NCBI RefSeq assembly: GCF_020404405.1
Contig: NZ_JAIZDA010000002.1
Coordinates: forward strand, 310,001 to 374,000
Length of the DNA stretch: 64,000 bases
Direction of reading: 5' to 3'
Source of the DNA: Novosphingobium sp. FKTRR1
Lineage (GTDB): Bacteria; Pseudomonadota; Alphaproteobacteria; Sphingomonadales; Sphingomonadaceae
The number at the start of each line of letters is the position of its first letter. Position 1 is the first letter of the stretch. Position numbers and translations under genes: made by a program. The notes beneath the pieces were generated by a model. The model saw only the letters and a list, made by a program, of their open reading frames with translations, made no database searches and was not told the origin of the DNA. Below are positions 34,496-43,672 of the stretch, in pieces.

Positions 34496-34831
34496 CCGCT
34501 TTTGATCCTCCGCCGGATGCCGTTACGGCATCCACCCCCAAAACACATTGCGTGTGCGCCGGACCCCCGTCCCAAGCGCACTGAACAACTTGCCAGAGCA
34601 GCCAAGCCAACACAACCTTATCGAACGGTATGCTGCACCAATATGCACCCAGTTCAGGACATTTTCCGGTGCTTTGTCCATCGTTGGCCCGAATGGGCGA
34701 GTGCAAGGCGGCAAGGCCGGCGCCAAGGTGGTTTCCTTCGAAATTACCTTCTTCTCACACAGCCATTTCTCGTTAGGGTCGCGCCAGACCAAGACTGCCC
34801 TTCCACCGCACTGCGGAATGTGCAGCGTGGC
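34496..34831. promoter_or_regulatory. 336-bp divergent intergenic region (ihfB / POT transporter)
   Basis: No convincing gene is present. A perfect 8-bp hairpin (GGATGCCG, loop TTA, CGGCATCC) spans 34515-34533 close to the ihfB Shine-Dalgarno. The rest must carry both promoters, but I could not assign -35/-10 boxes with confidence. Confidence 0.4.
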
Positions 34832-36655
34832 ATGGCAAAAATTCTCTGGGAGCGCCCTTTCTTGACGACGGAATCCAGGTCGGCCGATGCGGTCGAAGGC
34901 GTTACGGCCGAAAACGGCTGGTTCGGCCACCCACGACAGTTGGCGCGCCTGTTCACCACCGAAATGTGGGAACGCTTTGGCTATTACGGCATGCGCGCGC
35001 TGCTGACACTCTATCTGACCAAGCACTTCCTGTTCAGTGACGGCGCCACCAACGGCCTTTATGGCGGATATACCGCACTGGTCTATCTCACCCCTCTGGC
35101 CGGAGGGCTGATTGCCGACCGCTTCCTAGGCTCGAAGCGGGCGGTCAAGTTTGGCGCGCTGATGATGGCAACCGGGTACCTGGTACTGTGCTTCGGCGGT
35201 GAAACGGCCCGCCCCCATGCCACGATCGAGGGCACCCGGTACGAGGTCATCACCGAAAACGCCTATGACCGGCCGACCAACACCGGCGCGGAAAAGCGCT
35301 TTGTCGAAATCGCAGGCCAACGCCTTCTGATCAAGGGGCAGGAGGACGGCACTGTCGCTCTGATCGCCGCAGATGGTCATGTCGCGCGCAGCGTTCCGGC
35401 GGGCAAGTTCGTGGCAGGCGGCACCCGCGCGCCATTGTTCGTGGCGCTGATGCTGGTAGGCTTGTCGCTGGTCGCGGTCGGCAACGGCTTCTTCAAGGCC
35501 AACATCGCCACGATCGTCGGCGCGCTTTATGCGCCCGGCGACCGCCGCCGCGACGCAGGTTTCACCATATTCTACATGGGCATCAACCTGGGTTCGTTGT
35601 TTTCGCAGCTGTTGTGCCCGTTTCTGGCCGACGCTGTCGGATGGTGGGCCGGTTTTTCGCTGGCTGCGGCAGGAATGCTGCTGGCGTGGGGCCTGATCCA
35701 GTTCGACGGCGGACGGCTCGACGGCTATGGTGAAACCCCGCCCGACCAGACCCGCGACTGGGCCCCGGCGATCTATCTGGGGGGCCTGATCGCGGTCGGT
35801 CTGGTCGTGTTGTTGTTCCAGAACGTGCTGGCGTCGCCGATTCTGACGCCAGGTGATGGGCTCATCGCCTATGTCATCGCGCTGCCGCTGCTGGGCAAAC
35901 TCCTGTTCGGCACCTTCCTCATCGGCGTGCCCACGATCCTGCTCTATGCCTGGCGAACCGGTAGCCGTGCCGAATTTGAAATGATGTTGGCGGCAATGAT
36001 CCTGGTCACGTTCAACACCGTGTTCTGGACCCTGTTCGAGCAGGCCGGTTCATCTTTGACCTTGTTTGCCGACCGCAACACCGATCTGTCGGTGTTCGGC
36101 TGGTTCTCGATCTCCGCCGGGCAGACCCAGTTTTTCAACGCGCTGTTCATCGTTGTGCTGGCCCCGCTGATGACGATCCTGTGGGGCCGCCTGTCGGCAC
36201 GCGGTGCCGAGCCTTCGATCCCGATCAAGTTCGGCATGGCGCTTGTCGGCGTTGGTGCGGGCTTCCTGTTTCTGGTGTGGGGAGCAAGCTTCGTCGGCAG
36301 CAGCTTCAAGGTTTCGCTGTGGTGGCTGGTCGGCCTCTATCTGATCCACTCGCTGGCCGAATTGTGCATCTCACCCGTCGGCATGAGCATGATCACCAAG
36401 CTGTCGCTGGCGCGCATCGTCGGTTTGATGATGGGGGTCTGGTACCTTTCGATCGCGGTCGCGCAATATGTTGCCGGGGTCATCGCGCAAGTCGCGAGCG
36501 TCGATACGGTGGGCGGGGAAGTCACCAACATGAAGCTCTCTCTGGACACGTATGTCGGCGTTTTCGGCACCATCGGCTGGACATCTGTGGCGATCGGCGT
36601 GGTGCTGCTTGCGCTGGCGGTGCCGCTGCGGCGACTGATGCACGGGGTTCGCTGA
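34832..36655 (+). CDS. POT/PTR2-family peptide:H+ symporter
   Basis: A 607-aa polytopic membrane protein of the major facilitator superfamily. It has the POT proton motif ExxERFxYY (FTTEMWERFGYYGMRALL, near residue 40) and the PTR2 signature GFTIFYMGINLGSLFSQ (about 245-262), and 12 to 14 hydrophobic helices. It imports di- or tripeptides with protons. A hydrophilic insert of about 70 residues (around 120-190) between early helices is longer than in many relatives. The start at 34832 (MAKILWERPF) is chosen; the long frame before it is intergenic. A hairpin at 36666-36692 follows. Confidence 0.9.
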   Translation: MAKILWERPFLTTESRSADAVEGVTAENGWFGHPRQLARLFTTEMWERFGYYGMRALLTLYLTKHFLFSDGATNGLYGGYTALVYLTPLAGGLIADRFLGSKRAVKFGALMMATGYLVLCFGGETARPHATIEGTRYEVITENAYDRPTNTGAEKRFVEIAGQRLLIKGQEDGTVALIAADGHVARSVPAGKFVAGGTRAPLFVALMLVGLSLVAVGNGFFKANIATIVGALYAPGDRRRDAGFTIFYMGINLGSLFSQLLCPFLADAVGWWAGFSLAAAGMLLAWGLIQFDGGRLDGYGETPPDQTRDWAPAIYLGGLIAVGLVVLLFQNVLASPILTPGDGLIAYVIALPLLGKLLFGTFLIGVPTILLYAWRTGSRAEFEMMLAAMILVTFNTVFWTLFEQAGSSLTLFADRNTDLSVFGWFSISAGQTQFFNALFIVVLAPLMTILWGRLSARGAEPSIPIKFGMALVGVGAGFLFLVWGASFVGSSFKVSLWWLVGLYLIHSLAELCISPVGMSMITKLSLARIVGLMMGVWYLSIAVAQYVAGVIAQVASVDTVGGEVTNMKLSLDTYVGVFGTIGWTSVAIGVVLLALAVPLRRLMHGVR

Positions 36656-36665
36656 AGGCTTCAAA

Positions 36666-36692
36666 GTCCGTCGCCGCGAACCGGCGACGGAC
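36666..36692 (+). terminator. Terminator-like hairpin after the POT transporter gene
   Basis: Perfect 11-bp arms (GTCCGTCGCCG / CGGCGACGGAC) enclose CGAAC. It starts 11 bp past the stop codon. Only a short T-containing stretch (GCTTGTCC) follows, so strength is uncertain. Confidence 0.6.
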
Positions 36693-36881
36693 GCTTGTCC
36701 TGGGGATGAGCCAATTCCACGTACGTATATTGATCCAATATGGTTCAATCTGATGGCTTTTGTCTGCTCAAGCCGATAGGAAGATAACTTAGTGCGGTTC
36801 GGTTGTCTGGGCACTTGCCCGCATGACGATGTGTTGTTGCCAGACAATGCGAGCACCGAACCCGAAAAATGGGAGAGAGGC

Positions 36882-37568
36882 GTGGACCTGGTTCAACTCG
36901 GGATCGCAGCAAGCTTGTTCCTTGCCAGCCATTTCATCCTGTCGCACCCATTGCGCGCCTCTTTGGTCCGCAGCCTTGGCGCCGAGGCCTTTCTCGTCGT
37001 TTATTCGCTGATCGCGCTGGTCTCGTTCAGTTGGCTCATGCTGTGCTATGGCCGCGTGCCTGCCGGAGTCCCGCTGTGGGATGGGCATGCGCCTTTGCCC
37101 TGGGCAGCGGCCAGCGTGCTGACGGTCGTTGCGCTGGGCTTGTTTCTGGCCTCGCTCTACCGAAATCCCGCGCTTGCCGGGGCCAAGCTTTCAGGCCTTG
37201 AAACCGTGCTTCCCTACGGCGTGTTCCGGATAACCCGTCATCCGATGATGTTTGCCATCGCGATCTGGGCATTTTCGCATATCCTGATTGCGCCGACCGG
37301 GCGCGGTTTCGTGCTCATGGGCACGATGATCTTGCTGGCATTGGTTGGCTCGCACCTGCAGGACCGCAAGAAGCGCGCGCTCGATGGCAAAAACTGGCGG
37401 GCATGGATGAAACGAACCCCGTTCTGGCCCGATGTGCGCCAGTTTGGCCAGATCGGCGCACTCTGGGGCGTTGCGCTGGGTTTGTGGGTGTTGATCACGT
37501 GGGCGCACATCCCGCTGGCAGGGGAACCGGCCGGGATATGGATCTTGCGCCAGTCGCATCTGGGCTGA
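36882..37568 (+). CDS. NnrU-family membrane protein (GTG start)
   Basis: A 228-aa protein with about six hydrophobic helices and the NnrU signature (LFLASHFILSHPLRASLV, FRITRHPMMFAIAIWAFSHIL, LVGSHLQDRKKR, W...MKRTPFWP). NnrU relatives are linked to nitric-oxide metabolism in denitrifiers and to isoprenoid-type methyltransferase/carotenoid-like membrane enzymes; the role here is unknown and no nitrite or NO reductase gene is nearby. The GTG at 36882 is preceded by GGGAGAGAGG. An upstream in-frame ATG at 36792 would add 30 residues of poor quality. A terminator-like hairpin follows at 37625. Confidence 0.8.
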   Translation: MDLVQLGIAASLFLASHFILSHPLRASLVRSLGAEAFLVVYSLIALVSFSWLMLCYGRVPAGVPLWDGHAPLPWAAASVLTVVALGLFLASLYRNPALAGAKLSGLETVLPYGVFRITRHPMMFAIAIWAFSHILIAPTGRGFVLMGTMILLALVGSHLQDRKKRALDGKNWRAWMKRTPFWPDVRQFGQIGALWGVALGLWVLITWAHIPLAGEPAGIWILRQSHLG

Positions 37569-37624
37569 TTCCCCGACCATCGGCGCTAACCGGGTCGGGT
37601 GCTGCCTGTCCCACATAGCCCGCT

Positions 37625-37662
37625 CGTCGGCCGGCACGCGCCGCTCAGGCCGACGGTATTTT
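37625..37662 (+). terminator. Terminator-like hairpin after the NnrU gene
   Basis: 8-bp arms (CGTCGGCC / GGCCGACG) flank a 15-nt loop and are followed by GTATTTT. It sits between the convergent nnrU-like and dxs genes. The long loop lowers confidence. Confidence 0.45.
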
Positions 37663-37667
37663 GCCGC

Positions 37668-39593
37668 TCAGGCGCGGGCTTCCTGATAGCCTGCGCTGTT
37701 GTGCCGTAGCGCTTTCAGCACGCTTTCCACGATATGCGCGGCATTCAGCCCCGCCTCCTCGTATTGGCGATCCGGGCTTTCATGGTCCTGAAATACGTCG
37801 GGCAGTCGCAAGGTGCGGATCTTGAGCCCGGTGTCGGTCAGCCCTTCATCGCTCGCCATCGTCAGCACATGCGCGCCAAGGCCGCCGATGGCGCCTTCCT
37901 CGATGGTGATCACCACTTCGTGCGTGGCGATCAGGCGCCGGATCAGCTCGTGGTCAAGCGGCTTTGCAAAGCGCAAGTCAGCCACGCTGGTCGGAAGACC
38001 GCGCGCATCAAGCTGGTCGGCTGCCTTGAGCGCTTCTGCCAGACGGGTGCCGAGCGACAGGATCGCAACCTTGCTGCCTTCGCGCACCAACCGCCCCTTG
38101 CCGATCTCCAGACGCTGCGGCACCTCGGGCAGGGCCACGCCGGTGCCATTGCCACGCGGATAGCGGAACGCGATCGGGCCGGTATCATGCAGCGCGGCAG
38201 TGTGGGTCATGTGCACCAGTTCCGCCTCATCGGCAGCAGCCATGACGACCATGTTGGGCAGGCTGGCAAGATAAGTCACGTCGAACGAACCGGCGTGTGT
38301 GGCCCCGTCCGCGCCCACCAACCCGGCGCGATCGATGGCAAAGCGCACGGGCAGGTTCTGGATCGCCACGTCATGGACAACCTGATCATAGGCGCGCTGG
38401 AGGAAGGTGGAATAGATCGCACAGAACGGCCGCATCCCTTGCGCGGCCAGGCCTGCGGCGAAGGTAACGGCGTGTTGCTCGGCAATGCCGACGTCGAACG
38501 TGCGGTCGGGAAACGCCTTCTGAAACTTGTCGAGCCCGGTGCCCGAGGGCATGGCGGCGGTGATCGCGCAGATCGTGCCGTCGCGCTGCGCTTCGGCGAC
38601 CAGCGCCTGAGCAAAGACATTGGTATAGCTCGGCGGACCGCCTGCGCTCTTGACCTGTTCGCCGGTGATCACGTCAAACTTCTGCACGCCGTGATACTTG
38701 TCGGCGGCGGCTTCAGCCGGGCCGTAACCCTTGCCCTTTTGCGTCACGACATGGATCAGACACGGCCCTTCGGCGGCATCACGCACGTTTTCGAGCACCG
38801 GGATCAACTGGTCGAGATTGTGCCCGTCGATCGGGCCGACGTAATAGAAGCCCAGTTCTTCGAACAAGGTGCCGCCCATCGCCAAGCCGCGGGCGAACTC
38901 GTCGGTCTTTTTGGCGGCCTGATGCAACGGACGCGGCAGACGACGCGACAACTTGCGCGCAAGACCCCGCAGTTCAAGGAACGGCCGCGATGACACCAGC
39001 CGCGCCAGATAGGCCGACAATCCGCCCACCGGCGGCGCGATCGACATGTCGTTATCGTTGAGGATGACTACCAGACGATTGCCCGCCTGACCGGCGTTGT
39101 TCATCGCCTCATAGGCCATGCCAGCGCTCATCGCGCCATCACCGATCACCGCGATGCCCTTGCCGGGCTGTCCGGCCAGCTTGTTGGCAACGGCGAAGCC
39201 GATCGCGGCAGAGATCGATGTGGAGGAATGCGCCGCCCCGAACGGGTCGTATTCGCTTTCACTGCGCTTGGTGAAACCAGACAGGCCACCGCCCTGACGC
39301 AAAGTGCGGATGCGGTCGCGCCGTCCGGTCAGGATCTTGTGCGGATAGGCCTGATGGCCGACGTCCCAGACCAGCCGATCGTCCGGGGTGTTGAACACAT
39401 AGTGGATCGCGGTGGTCAGTTCGACCACGCCCAGCCCCGAACCAAGATGCCCACCCGTCTGGCCGACCGCAGCAATCATCTCGCTGCGCAGTTCGTCAGC
39501 AAGCTGGCGCAATTGCGAAGGTTGGAGTTTGCGCAGGTCGGCAGGCGTGTCGACCGTATCGAGAAGCGGCGTGGCCGGAGTAACAGACATCAT
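37668..39593 (-). CDS. dxs: 1-deoxy-D-xylulose-5-phosphate synthase
   Basis: A 641-aa thiamine-diphosphate enzyme that condenses pyruvate and glyceraldehyde-3-phosphate, the first step of the MEP isoprenoid pathway. It has the ThDP motif [18 protein letters not shown] ending ILNDN, the catalytic-Glu segment [15 protein letters not shown], and the C-terminal transketolase-like domain. Length is full and no key motif is missing. The N-terminus [17 protein letters not shown] is typical. In carotenoid-forming sphingomonads this supplies pigment precursors. A second in-frame ATG at 39590 could be the start. Confidence 0.96.
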   Translation of the reverse strand: MMSVTPATPLLDTVDTPADLRKLQPSQLRQLADELRSEMIAAVGQTGGHLGSGLGVVELTTAIHYVFNTPDDRLVWDVGHQAYPHKILTGRRDRIRTLRQGGGLSGFTKRSESEYDPFGAAHSSTSISAAIGFAVANKLAGQPGKGIAVIGDGAMSAGMAYEAMNNAGQAGNRLVVILNDNDMSIAPPVGGLSAYLARLVSSRPFLELRGLARKLSRRLPRPLHQAAKKTDEFARGLAMGGTLFEELGFYYVGPIDGHNLDQLIPVLENVRDAAEGPCLIHVVTQKGKGYGPAEAAADKYHGVQKFDVITGEQVKSAGGPPSYTNVFAQALVAEAQRDGTICAITAAMPSGTGLDKFQKAFPDRTFDVGIAEQHAVTFAAGLAAQGMRPFCAIYSTFLQRAYDQVVHDVAIQNLPVRFAIDRAGLVGADGATHAGSFDVTYLASLPNMVVMAAADEAELVHMTHTAALHDTGPIAFRYPRGNGTGVALPEVPQRLEIGKGRLVREGSKVAILSLGTRLAEALKAADQLDARGLPTSVADLRFAKPLDHELIRRLIATHEVVITIEEGAIGGLGAHVLTMASDEGLTDTGLKIRTLRLPDVFQDHESPDRQYEEAGLNAAHIVESVLKALRHNSAGYQEARA

Positions 39594-39727
39594 GCCGCCT
39601 TACACCTTTGCAAACCGCGTGTCGAACCCGGCGTAGGGGCAACGAAGGATAGGCTCGACGCTGCGTTCGACACGCACGTTCTGCCCGGCTATCGTGGTTG
39701 GCCATCGCTGTCAGAGGGGAGTTGCCA

Positions 39728-40285
39728 ATGCCGCAGGATCTTGTTGAGCATGGCCAAAGCCCGACATTGCGACCTGCGACGGTGGACGACCTGCCCGCGC
39801 TTGATGCCATGATGCAGCAGGCGATCACGCGGTTGCAGGCCGATGTATTGTCCTCGGCCCAGATCGAGGCGAGCCGCGCGATCATGGGGCTGGACCGGCA
39901 ATTGGTGGCCGACGGGACATATTTCGTCGCGATGCTGGGCGATGCGCTGGCTGGCTGCGGCGGGTGGAGCAAGCGGGCTACACTCTATGGCGGCGATCAC
40001 AGCACCGCGCTGCGCGAGCCGCGCCTGCTTGACCCGGCTACCGAACCCGCGCGGGTGCGGGCGATGTATACCGCGCCCGGTTTCGCACGACGGGGCATTG
40101 GCCGTGCGGTTCTGGCGCATTGCGAGGCCGCAGCACAGGCCGAGGGCTTCAGCGCAGTAGAATTGATGGGCACACTGGCGGGGCTGCCGCTATACTTGGC
40201 GGCAGGCTATGCGGTGATCGAGGAGGTGATCGACGACCGTGGCGGAGCGCCGGTACCGCTGAAACGCATGCGCAAGGTCTTGTAA
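39728..40285 (+). CDS. GNAT-family N-acetyltransferase
   Basis: A 185-aa acyl-CoA-dependent acetyltransferase. Motif A reads VRAMYTAPGFARRGIGRAVLAHCEAAA (with Q/RxxGxG/A as RRGIGRA), following a central AMLGDALAGCGGWSKR strand. The C-terminal part (YLAAGYAVIEEVIDD) is typical. The acceptor is unknown. AGAGGGG lies about 6 nt before the ATG at 39728; a longer in-frame start at 39698 lacks it. It is divergent from dxs and convergent with the Fur-type gene. Confidence 0.85.
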   Translation: MPQDLVEHGQSPTLRPATVDDLPALDAMMQQAITRLQADVLSSAQIEASRAIMGLDRQLVADGTYFVAMLGDALAGCGGWSKRATLYGGDHSTALREPRLLDPATEPARVRAMYTAPGFARRGIGRAVLAHCEAAAQAEGFSAVELMGTLAGLPLYLAAGYAVIEEVIDDRGGAPVPLKRMRKVL

Positions 40286-40302
40286 AAAATACCTGCCGCA
40301 GT

Positions 40303-40761
40303 TCAGGCGCATTCCCGGCACAGGCCGCGAATTTCAACAACCGGGCGCACTTCGGCAAAGCCCGCCGCTGCTGCGGCCTGACGCAGAGCGCCGGTCAACA
40401 CATCATCGTCGAGATGCATCGCCTGTCCGCACGAATCGCAGATCAGGAAGATGCAGTCATGCCGACAACCGGGATGGCTGTTGACGACATAGGCATTGGC
40501 GCTTTCGACCCGCCGCGCCAGATTGGTGCGCACGAACAAGTCAAGAATACGATAGACGCTGTTTGGGGCCACGGGCTTGTCGCGCAGCGCGCTGACATTG
40601 CGCGCAATGTCATAAGCGCTGGCCGGTTTTTGCAGTGCGGCCAAGGCGGCAAACACGTCGGCGCGCATCTCGGTCCATTGCTCGCCTGCATGAACCAGCG
40701 CGTTGCGCGCGGCATCGACCAGCCTGTCGCCCGCCAGATGATGATCGAGATGCGCACCCAT
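40303..40761 (-). CDS. Fur-family metalloregulator, Zur-like
   Basis: A 152-aa protein with an N-terminal winged helix (AYDIARNVSALRDKPVAPNSVYRILDLFVRTNLARRVES) and a C-terminal dimerisation domain. The His-rich segment (HPGCRHDCIFLICDSCGQAMHL) and a C-terminal CREC pair give two CxxC-type zinc sites, as in Zur and Fur. Zur represses zinc uptake; the predicted type is Zur-like because the N-terminal DxxRxxxL segment matches, but Fur or PerR type cannot be excluded. No znuABC gene is present. The start is the ATG at 40761. Confidence 0.8.
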   Translation of the reverse strand: MGAHLDHHLAGDRLVDAARNALVHAGEQWTEMRADVFAALAALQKPASAYDIARNVSALRDKPVAPNSVYRILDLFVRTNLARRVESANAYVVNSHPGCRHDCIFLICDSCGQAMHLDDDVLTGALRQAAAAAGFAEVRPVVEIRGLCRECA

Positions 40762-40797
40762 GCCCGATAGATAAGCGCGCCGCTGCCGAACCGCAAA

Positions 40798-41496
40798 TCA
40801 GTTTGCGGTGAAGGTCGGCTTCCACAATCCCGGGAACGTACGCTTCACAGCGGCAACCTTGGGCACGTCCCAGTACCGGATATAGGGATGATCGGGATTT
40901 TTCAGCGCGAAGTCCTGATGGTAATCTTCGGCCGGGAAAAAACCGCGATCGGGTTCGATAGCCGTGACGATCGGCCGCTTCCACGGATTGGCGGCCTTCA
41001 ACTGATCGAGATAGGCGCGCGCGACCCGTGCCTGCTCGCCATTCAGCGGTACGATGGCGTTGCGGTACTGGGTGCCGCTGTCGGGCCCCTGCCGGTTGAG
41101 CTGGGTCGGGTCGCTGGCCACCGAGAAGAACACCTGCAGCAATTGGTCATAGCGGATGACCTGCGGGTCATAGGTGATCCGCACCGATTCGGCGTGGCCG
41201 GTGTCGCCATCGCTGACCCGCTCGTAATGCGCGGTGGCCTTGCTGCCACCGGCAAAGCCGGAAACGACACTGCGCACACCCTTGATGTGGCTGAACACCG
41301 CTTCCATTCCCCAGAAGCATCCGCCGGCCAGCACGGCGACTTGAGGGGCGCGCGCTTCTTTGGCGACCGACGCGGCGGGCGCGACAGACGTTACCGTTTC
41401 GGCACGAGCCGGTGCCTGACAGGCGGCAAGGCCGGGCAAGACGGTGGCAGCCAGCGCCATGGCGCAGACTCCTGAGAAACTGCGCCGCGTGGTCAT
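40798..41496 (-). CDS. msrA: Peptide-methionine (S)-S-oxide reductase, exported
   Basis: A 232-aa enzyme reducing methionine-S-sulfoxide in proteins. The N-terminus MTTRRSFSGV resembles a Tat-type signal and is followed by a lipobox-like PGLAAC (Cys26), so it should be exported and perhaps lipid-anchored. The GCFWG catalytic motif (59-63, Cys60) and the conserved YHQDFALKNPDHPYIRYWD are present; no recycling Cys is seen near the C-terminus. The frame is open to 41694, but the start is set at 41496 because the signal begins there. The ATG overlaps the stop of the small gene upstream by 4 bp. Confidence 0.9.
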   Translation of the reverse strand: MTTRRSFSGVCAMALAATVLPGLAACQAPARAETVTSVAPAASVAKEARAPQVAVLAGGCFWGMEAVFSHIKGVRSVVSGFAGGSKATAHYERVSDGDTGHAESVRITYDPQVIRYDQLLQVFFSVASDPTQLNRQGPDSGTQYRNAIVPLNGEQARVARAYLDQLKAANPWKRPIVTAIEPDRGFFPAEDYHQDFALKNPDHPYIRYWDVPKVAAVKRTFPGLWKPTFTAN

Positions 41497-41633
41497 TGCG
41501 TGCTGACCGCCCTTACCGAACCGCCGCTTTCGGCATGAACTTGTGCAGCGCCGACCGACAGCGCCATACCCGCGGTGCCGATCAGGAAACCAACCATCAA
41601 GGCGCGGTAAAAATCCTTGTCGAACAACTTCAT
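41493..41633 (-). CDS. Small single-span membrane protein upstream of msrA
   Basis: A 46-aa ORF (MKLFDKDFYRALMVGFLIGTAG) with one hydrophobic helix (about 11-32) and a short hydrophilic tail. Its stop overlaps the msrA start by 4 bp (TGA/ATG), which suggests translational coupling. The Shine-Dalgarno is weak. The upstream part of the open frame has no coding features, so the internal Met is taken as the start. No family recognised; it may be an accessory to the exported MsrA. Confidence 0.5.
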   Translation of the reverse strand: MKLFDKDFYRALMVGFLIGTAGMALSVGAAQVHAESGGSVRAVSTQ

Positions 41634-41828
41634 CTCGAAAATCCGTCCATCCAGTCGTGCCAGCGGGTCCGTTTGCCAGACAATTGCTGCACAAACCGGG
41701 GCATCGGCCCTCGGGGCAGCTTCGACGGGATACGGAAGCAAATGCGGCTGTTTTGATATCGTGCTCGCGCTAAATGGCGCGTCGGCAATAAATTGCAAGA
41801 CTTGCGGCAACTATTTGCCGTTACGGGA

Positions 41829-42674
41829 TCACGTCTCGCCGCGCAGTGTCACCCACATCGGCGCATGATCGCTGGCCTTTTCCCGTCCGCGATGGGCCTT
41901 GTCGACGCCTGCGCCAGTAAGCCGGTCGGCCAGTTCTGGCGAAAGCAGCGCGTGATCGATGCGAAAACCGTGATCGCGCTGCCAGGCGCCTGCCTGATAA
42001 TCCCAGAACGTCCAGATCCCGCCACGCGGGTGGTGGAGGTCGATCGCATCGGTCCAGCCATCGTTGAGCAGGCGACGATAGGCATCGCGCGATTCAGGCT
42101 GCATCAGCGCGTCGGACGCCATGGCCCGCACGTCCCAGATATCCTTGTCCTCGGGGATGACATTGAAATCACCGATCACCACTGCGGGAATTTCCAAGGC
42201 CGACAGCACCGCCATGCGCGCGCGCAACCGCTCCATCCAACGCAGTTTGTAGTCGAATTTCGGACCCGGCTGCGGGTTGCCGTTGGGCAGATAGATGCAC
42301 ACGACGCGGACACCGAACACGTCGGCTTCAAGATAGCGGGAGTGCTCGTCCTCGGGCTCACCCGCCAGTCCGCGCTGAACTTCGACCGGCTGCGTCCCGT
42401 CGGCGAGGATCGCCACGCCATTGAAACCCTTCTGGCCATGCCAGATAGCGCGATAACCGATGCGCTCGAACTCGGCAGCGGGAAAACCTTCGTCCTGCGT
42501 CTTGATTTCCTGCAGGCAGGCGACCGACGGACGGGTCTCTTCAAGCCATTCGAGCAGACGCGGCAGCCGGGCCTTGATGCCGTTGATGTTGAAGCTGGCG
42601 ATCCGCAGCGACTCGGGAGCCGTGAATTCGGAGCGTAAGGTCTGGGGCTGAGACGTGTCGTGCGGCGCGGTCAT
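41829..42674 (-). CDS. xth: Exodeoxyribonuclease III (AP endonuclease)
   Basis: A 281-aa enzyme of base-excision repair that cleaves DNA at abasic sites and has 3'-5' exonuclease activity. Conserved blocks: RIASFNINGIKARLPRLLEWL, ACLQEIKTQDEGFP, GFNGVAIL, VIGDFNVIPEDKDIWD, HGFRIDHALLSPELAD and KASDHAPMWVTL, giving the metal and catalytic residues of the EEP family. The ATG at 42674 is chosen; an upstream frame extension overlaps the erpA region and lacks similarity. It lies downstream of erpA on the same strand. Confidence 0.95.
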   Translation of the reverse strand: MTAPHDTSQPQTLRSEFTAPESLRIASFNINGIKARLPRLLEWLEETRPSVACLQEIKTQDEGFPAAEFERIGYRAIWHGQKGFNGVAILADGTQPVEVQRGLAGEPEDEHSRYLEADVFGVRVVCIYLPNGNPQPGPKFDYKLRWMERLRARMAVLSALEIPAVVIGDFNVIPEDKDIWDVRAMASDALMQPESRDAYRRLLNDGWTDAIDLHHPRGGIWTFWDYQAGAWQRDHGFRIDHALLSPELADRLTGAGVDKAHRGREKASDHAPMWVTLRGET

Positions 42675-42693
42675 GGTCGATCGGAGCGCCGCT

Positions 42694-43038
42694 TCAGACG
42701 GCAAAGCTGGCGCCACAGCCACATCCGGCCGCTGCATTTGGGTTGGTCACGCGAAAGGCGGCGCCCCCCAGCGATTCGACATATTCGACCACGCTGCCTG
42801 CAACCAGATCAAGGCTCATCGGATCGACCACCAGCCGTACCCCGTCGGTTTCGGCGATACTGTCATCGCCGTCTGGCGCGTCAGCCAGACCGAAACGGTA
42901 CTGGAACCCCGAACATCCCCCACCTTCGACCGCAAGGCGCAGAATCGCCGGTTTGGCCTGCTTGGCGGCGATCGCCGCGACGCGCGCCGCTGCACTAGGG
43001 GCCAGGGTGACGACAGGGGAACCGGATGTTTCGCTCAT
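42694..43038 (-). CDS. erpA: Iron-sulfur cluster insertion protein, A-type
   Basis: A 114-aa A-type carrier that passes Fe-S clusters to apoproteins. It has the three ligand Cys: C42 (GGGCSGFQY) and C106, C108 (GCGCGASF), and the core LRLAVEGGGCSGF. ErpA and IscA are hard to separate from sequence alone; the length and core fit ErpA. The ATG at 43038 gives the expected N-terminus. It sits 19 bp upstream of xth. Confidence 0.92.
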   Translation of the reverse strand: MSETSGSPVVTLAPSAAARVAAIAAKQAKPAILRLAVEGGGCSGFQYRFGLADAPDGDDSIAETDGVRLVVDPMSLDLVAGSVVEYVESLGGAAFRVTNPNAAAGCGCGASFAV

Positions 43039-43093
43039 GCCTTGAAGATAGGACGCGCGGGCGCGCGCCACAAGCACCGGTTGCAGATGGCGA

Positions 43094-43525
43094 TCAGGCC
43101 GTCTGGATATAGGCGCGCATGGCCTCGGCCTCCGCCTCGATCCGATCGATCCGGTACTTAACCAGATCCCCGATCGAGATGAAGCTGACCATGCGACCGC
43201 CATCGACCACCGGCAAGTGGCGGAAACGGCGCCGCGTCATCAGCGCCAGCGCCTCCATCACGCTGGTGTCGGGCGAAACGGTCACAACCGGGCTGGTCAT
43301 CACTTCATGCACCTTCAGCGCGAGGACATCACCACCATGGCGGCGCAGCGAATAAAGCACGTCACGCTCGGAAAAAATGCCGACCACGTCCTCGGTCGTA
43401 TCGCGCACCGGCAATGCGCCGATCCGGCGGGTGGCAAGCACCTCAACCGCCTGAGCCACGGTATCGTCGGCATGGATGGTCCATACCTCGCCGGATTGGC
43501 CGGCAATCAGCCTGGCAATCGTCAT
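43094..43525 (-). CDS. CBS-domain protein
   Basis: A 143-aa protein made of two tandem CBS domains: the first (about 5-65) reads ADDTVAQAVEVLATRRIGALPVRDTTEDVVGIFSERD, and the second (about 75-135) reads SPDTSVMEALALMTRRRFRHLPVVDGGRMVSFISIGDLV. CBS pairs bind adenine nucleotides and act as energy sensors. There is no other domain. AGGAGG precedes the ATG. A short hairpin (43550-43565) lies in the leader. It is divergent from the small membrane gene at 43673. Confidence 0.9.
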   Translation of the reverse strand: MTIARLIAGQSGEVWTIHADDTVAQAVEVLATRRIGALPVRDTTEDVVGIFSERDVLYSLRRHGGDVLALKVHEVMTSPVVTVSPDTSVMEALALMTRRRFRHLPVVDGGRMVSFISIGDLVKYRIDRIEAEAEAMRAYIQTA

Positions 43526-43672
43526 GACATCCTCCTGTTATCCCAAAGGGACGGCTTTTGCCGTCTCCGCAAAGGGATCATGCCATCACGTCATCGAATC
43601 GCAAAGCGATTGCCTGATCCGCTATGGATGGGGATACGGCGGTGCCAAGGCGCAGTCACAAGGAGCCCGCAA

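Noticed and set aside
43550..43565. 6-bp hairpin in the CBS gene leader
   Set aside because: Too short to claim a riboswitch or terminator; it lies upstream of the gene without a following T-tract.
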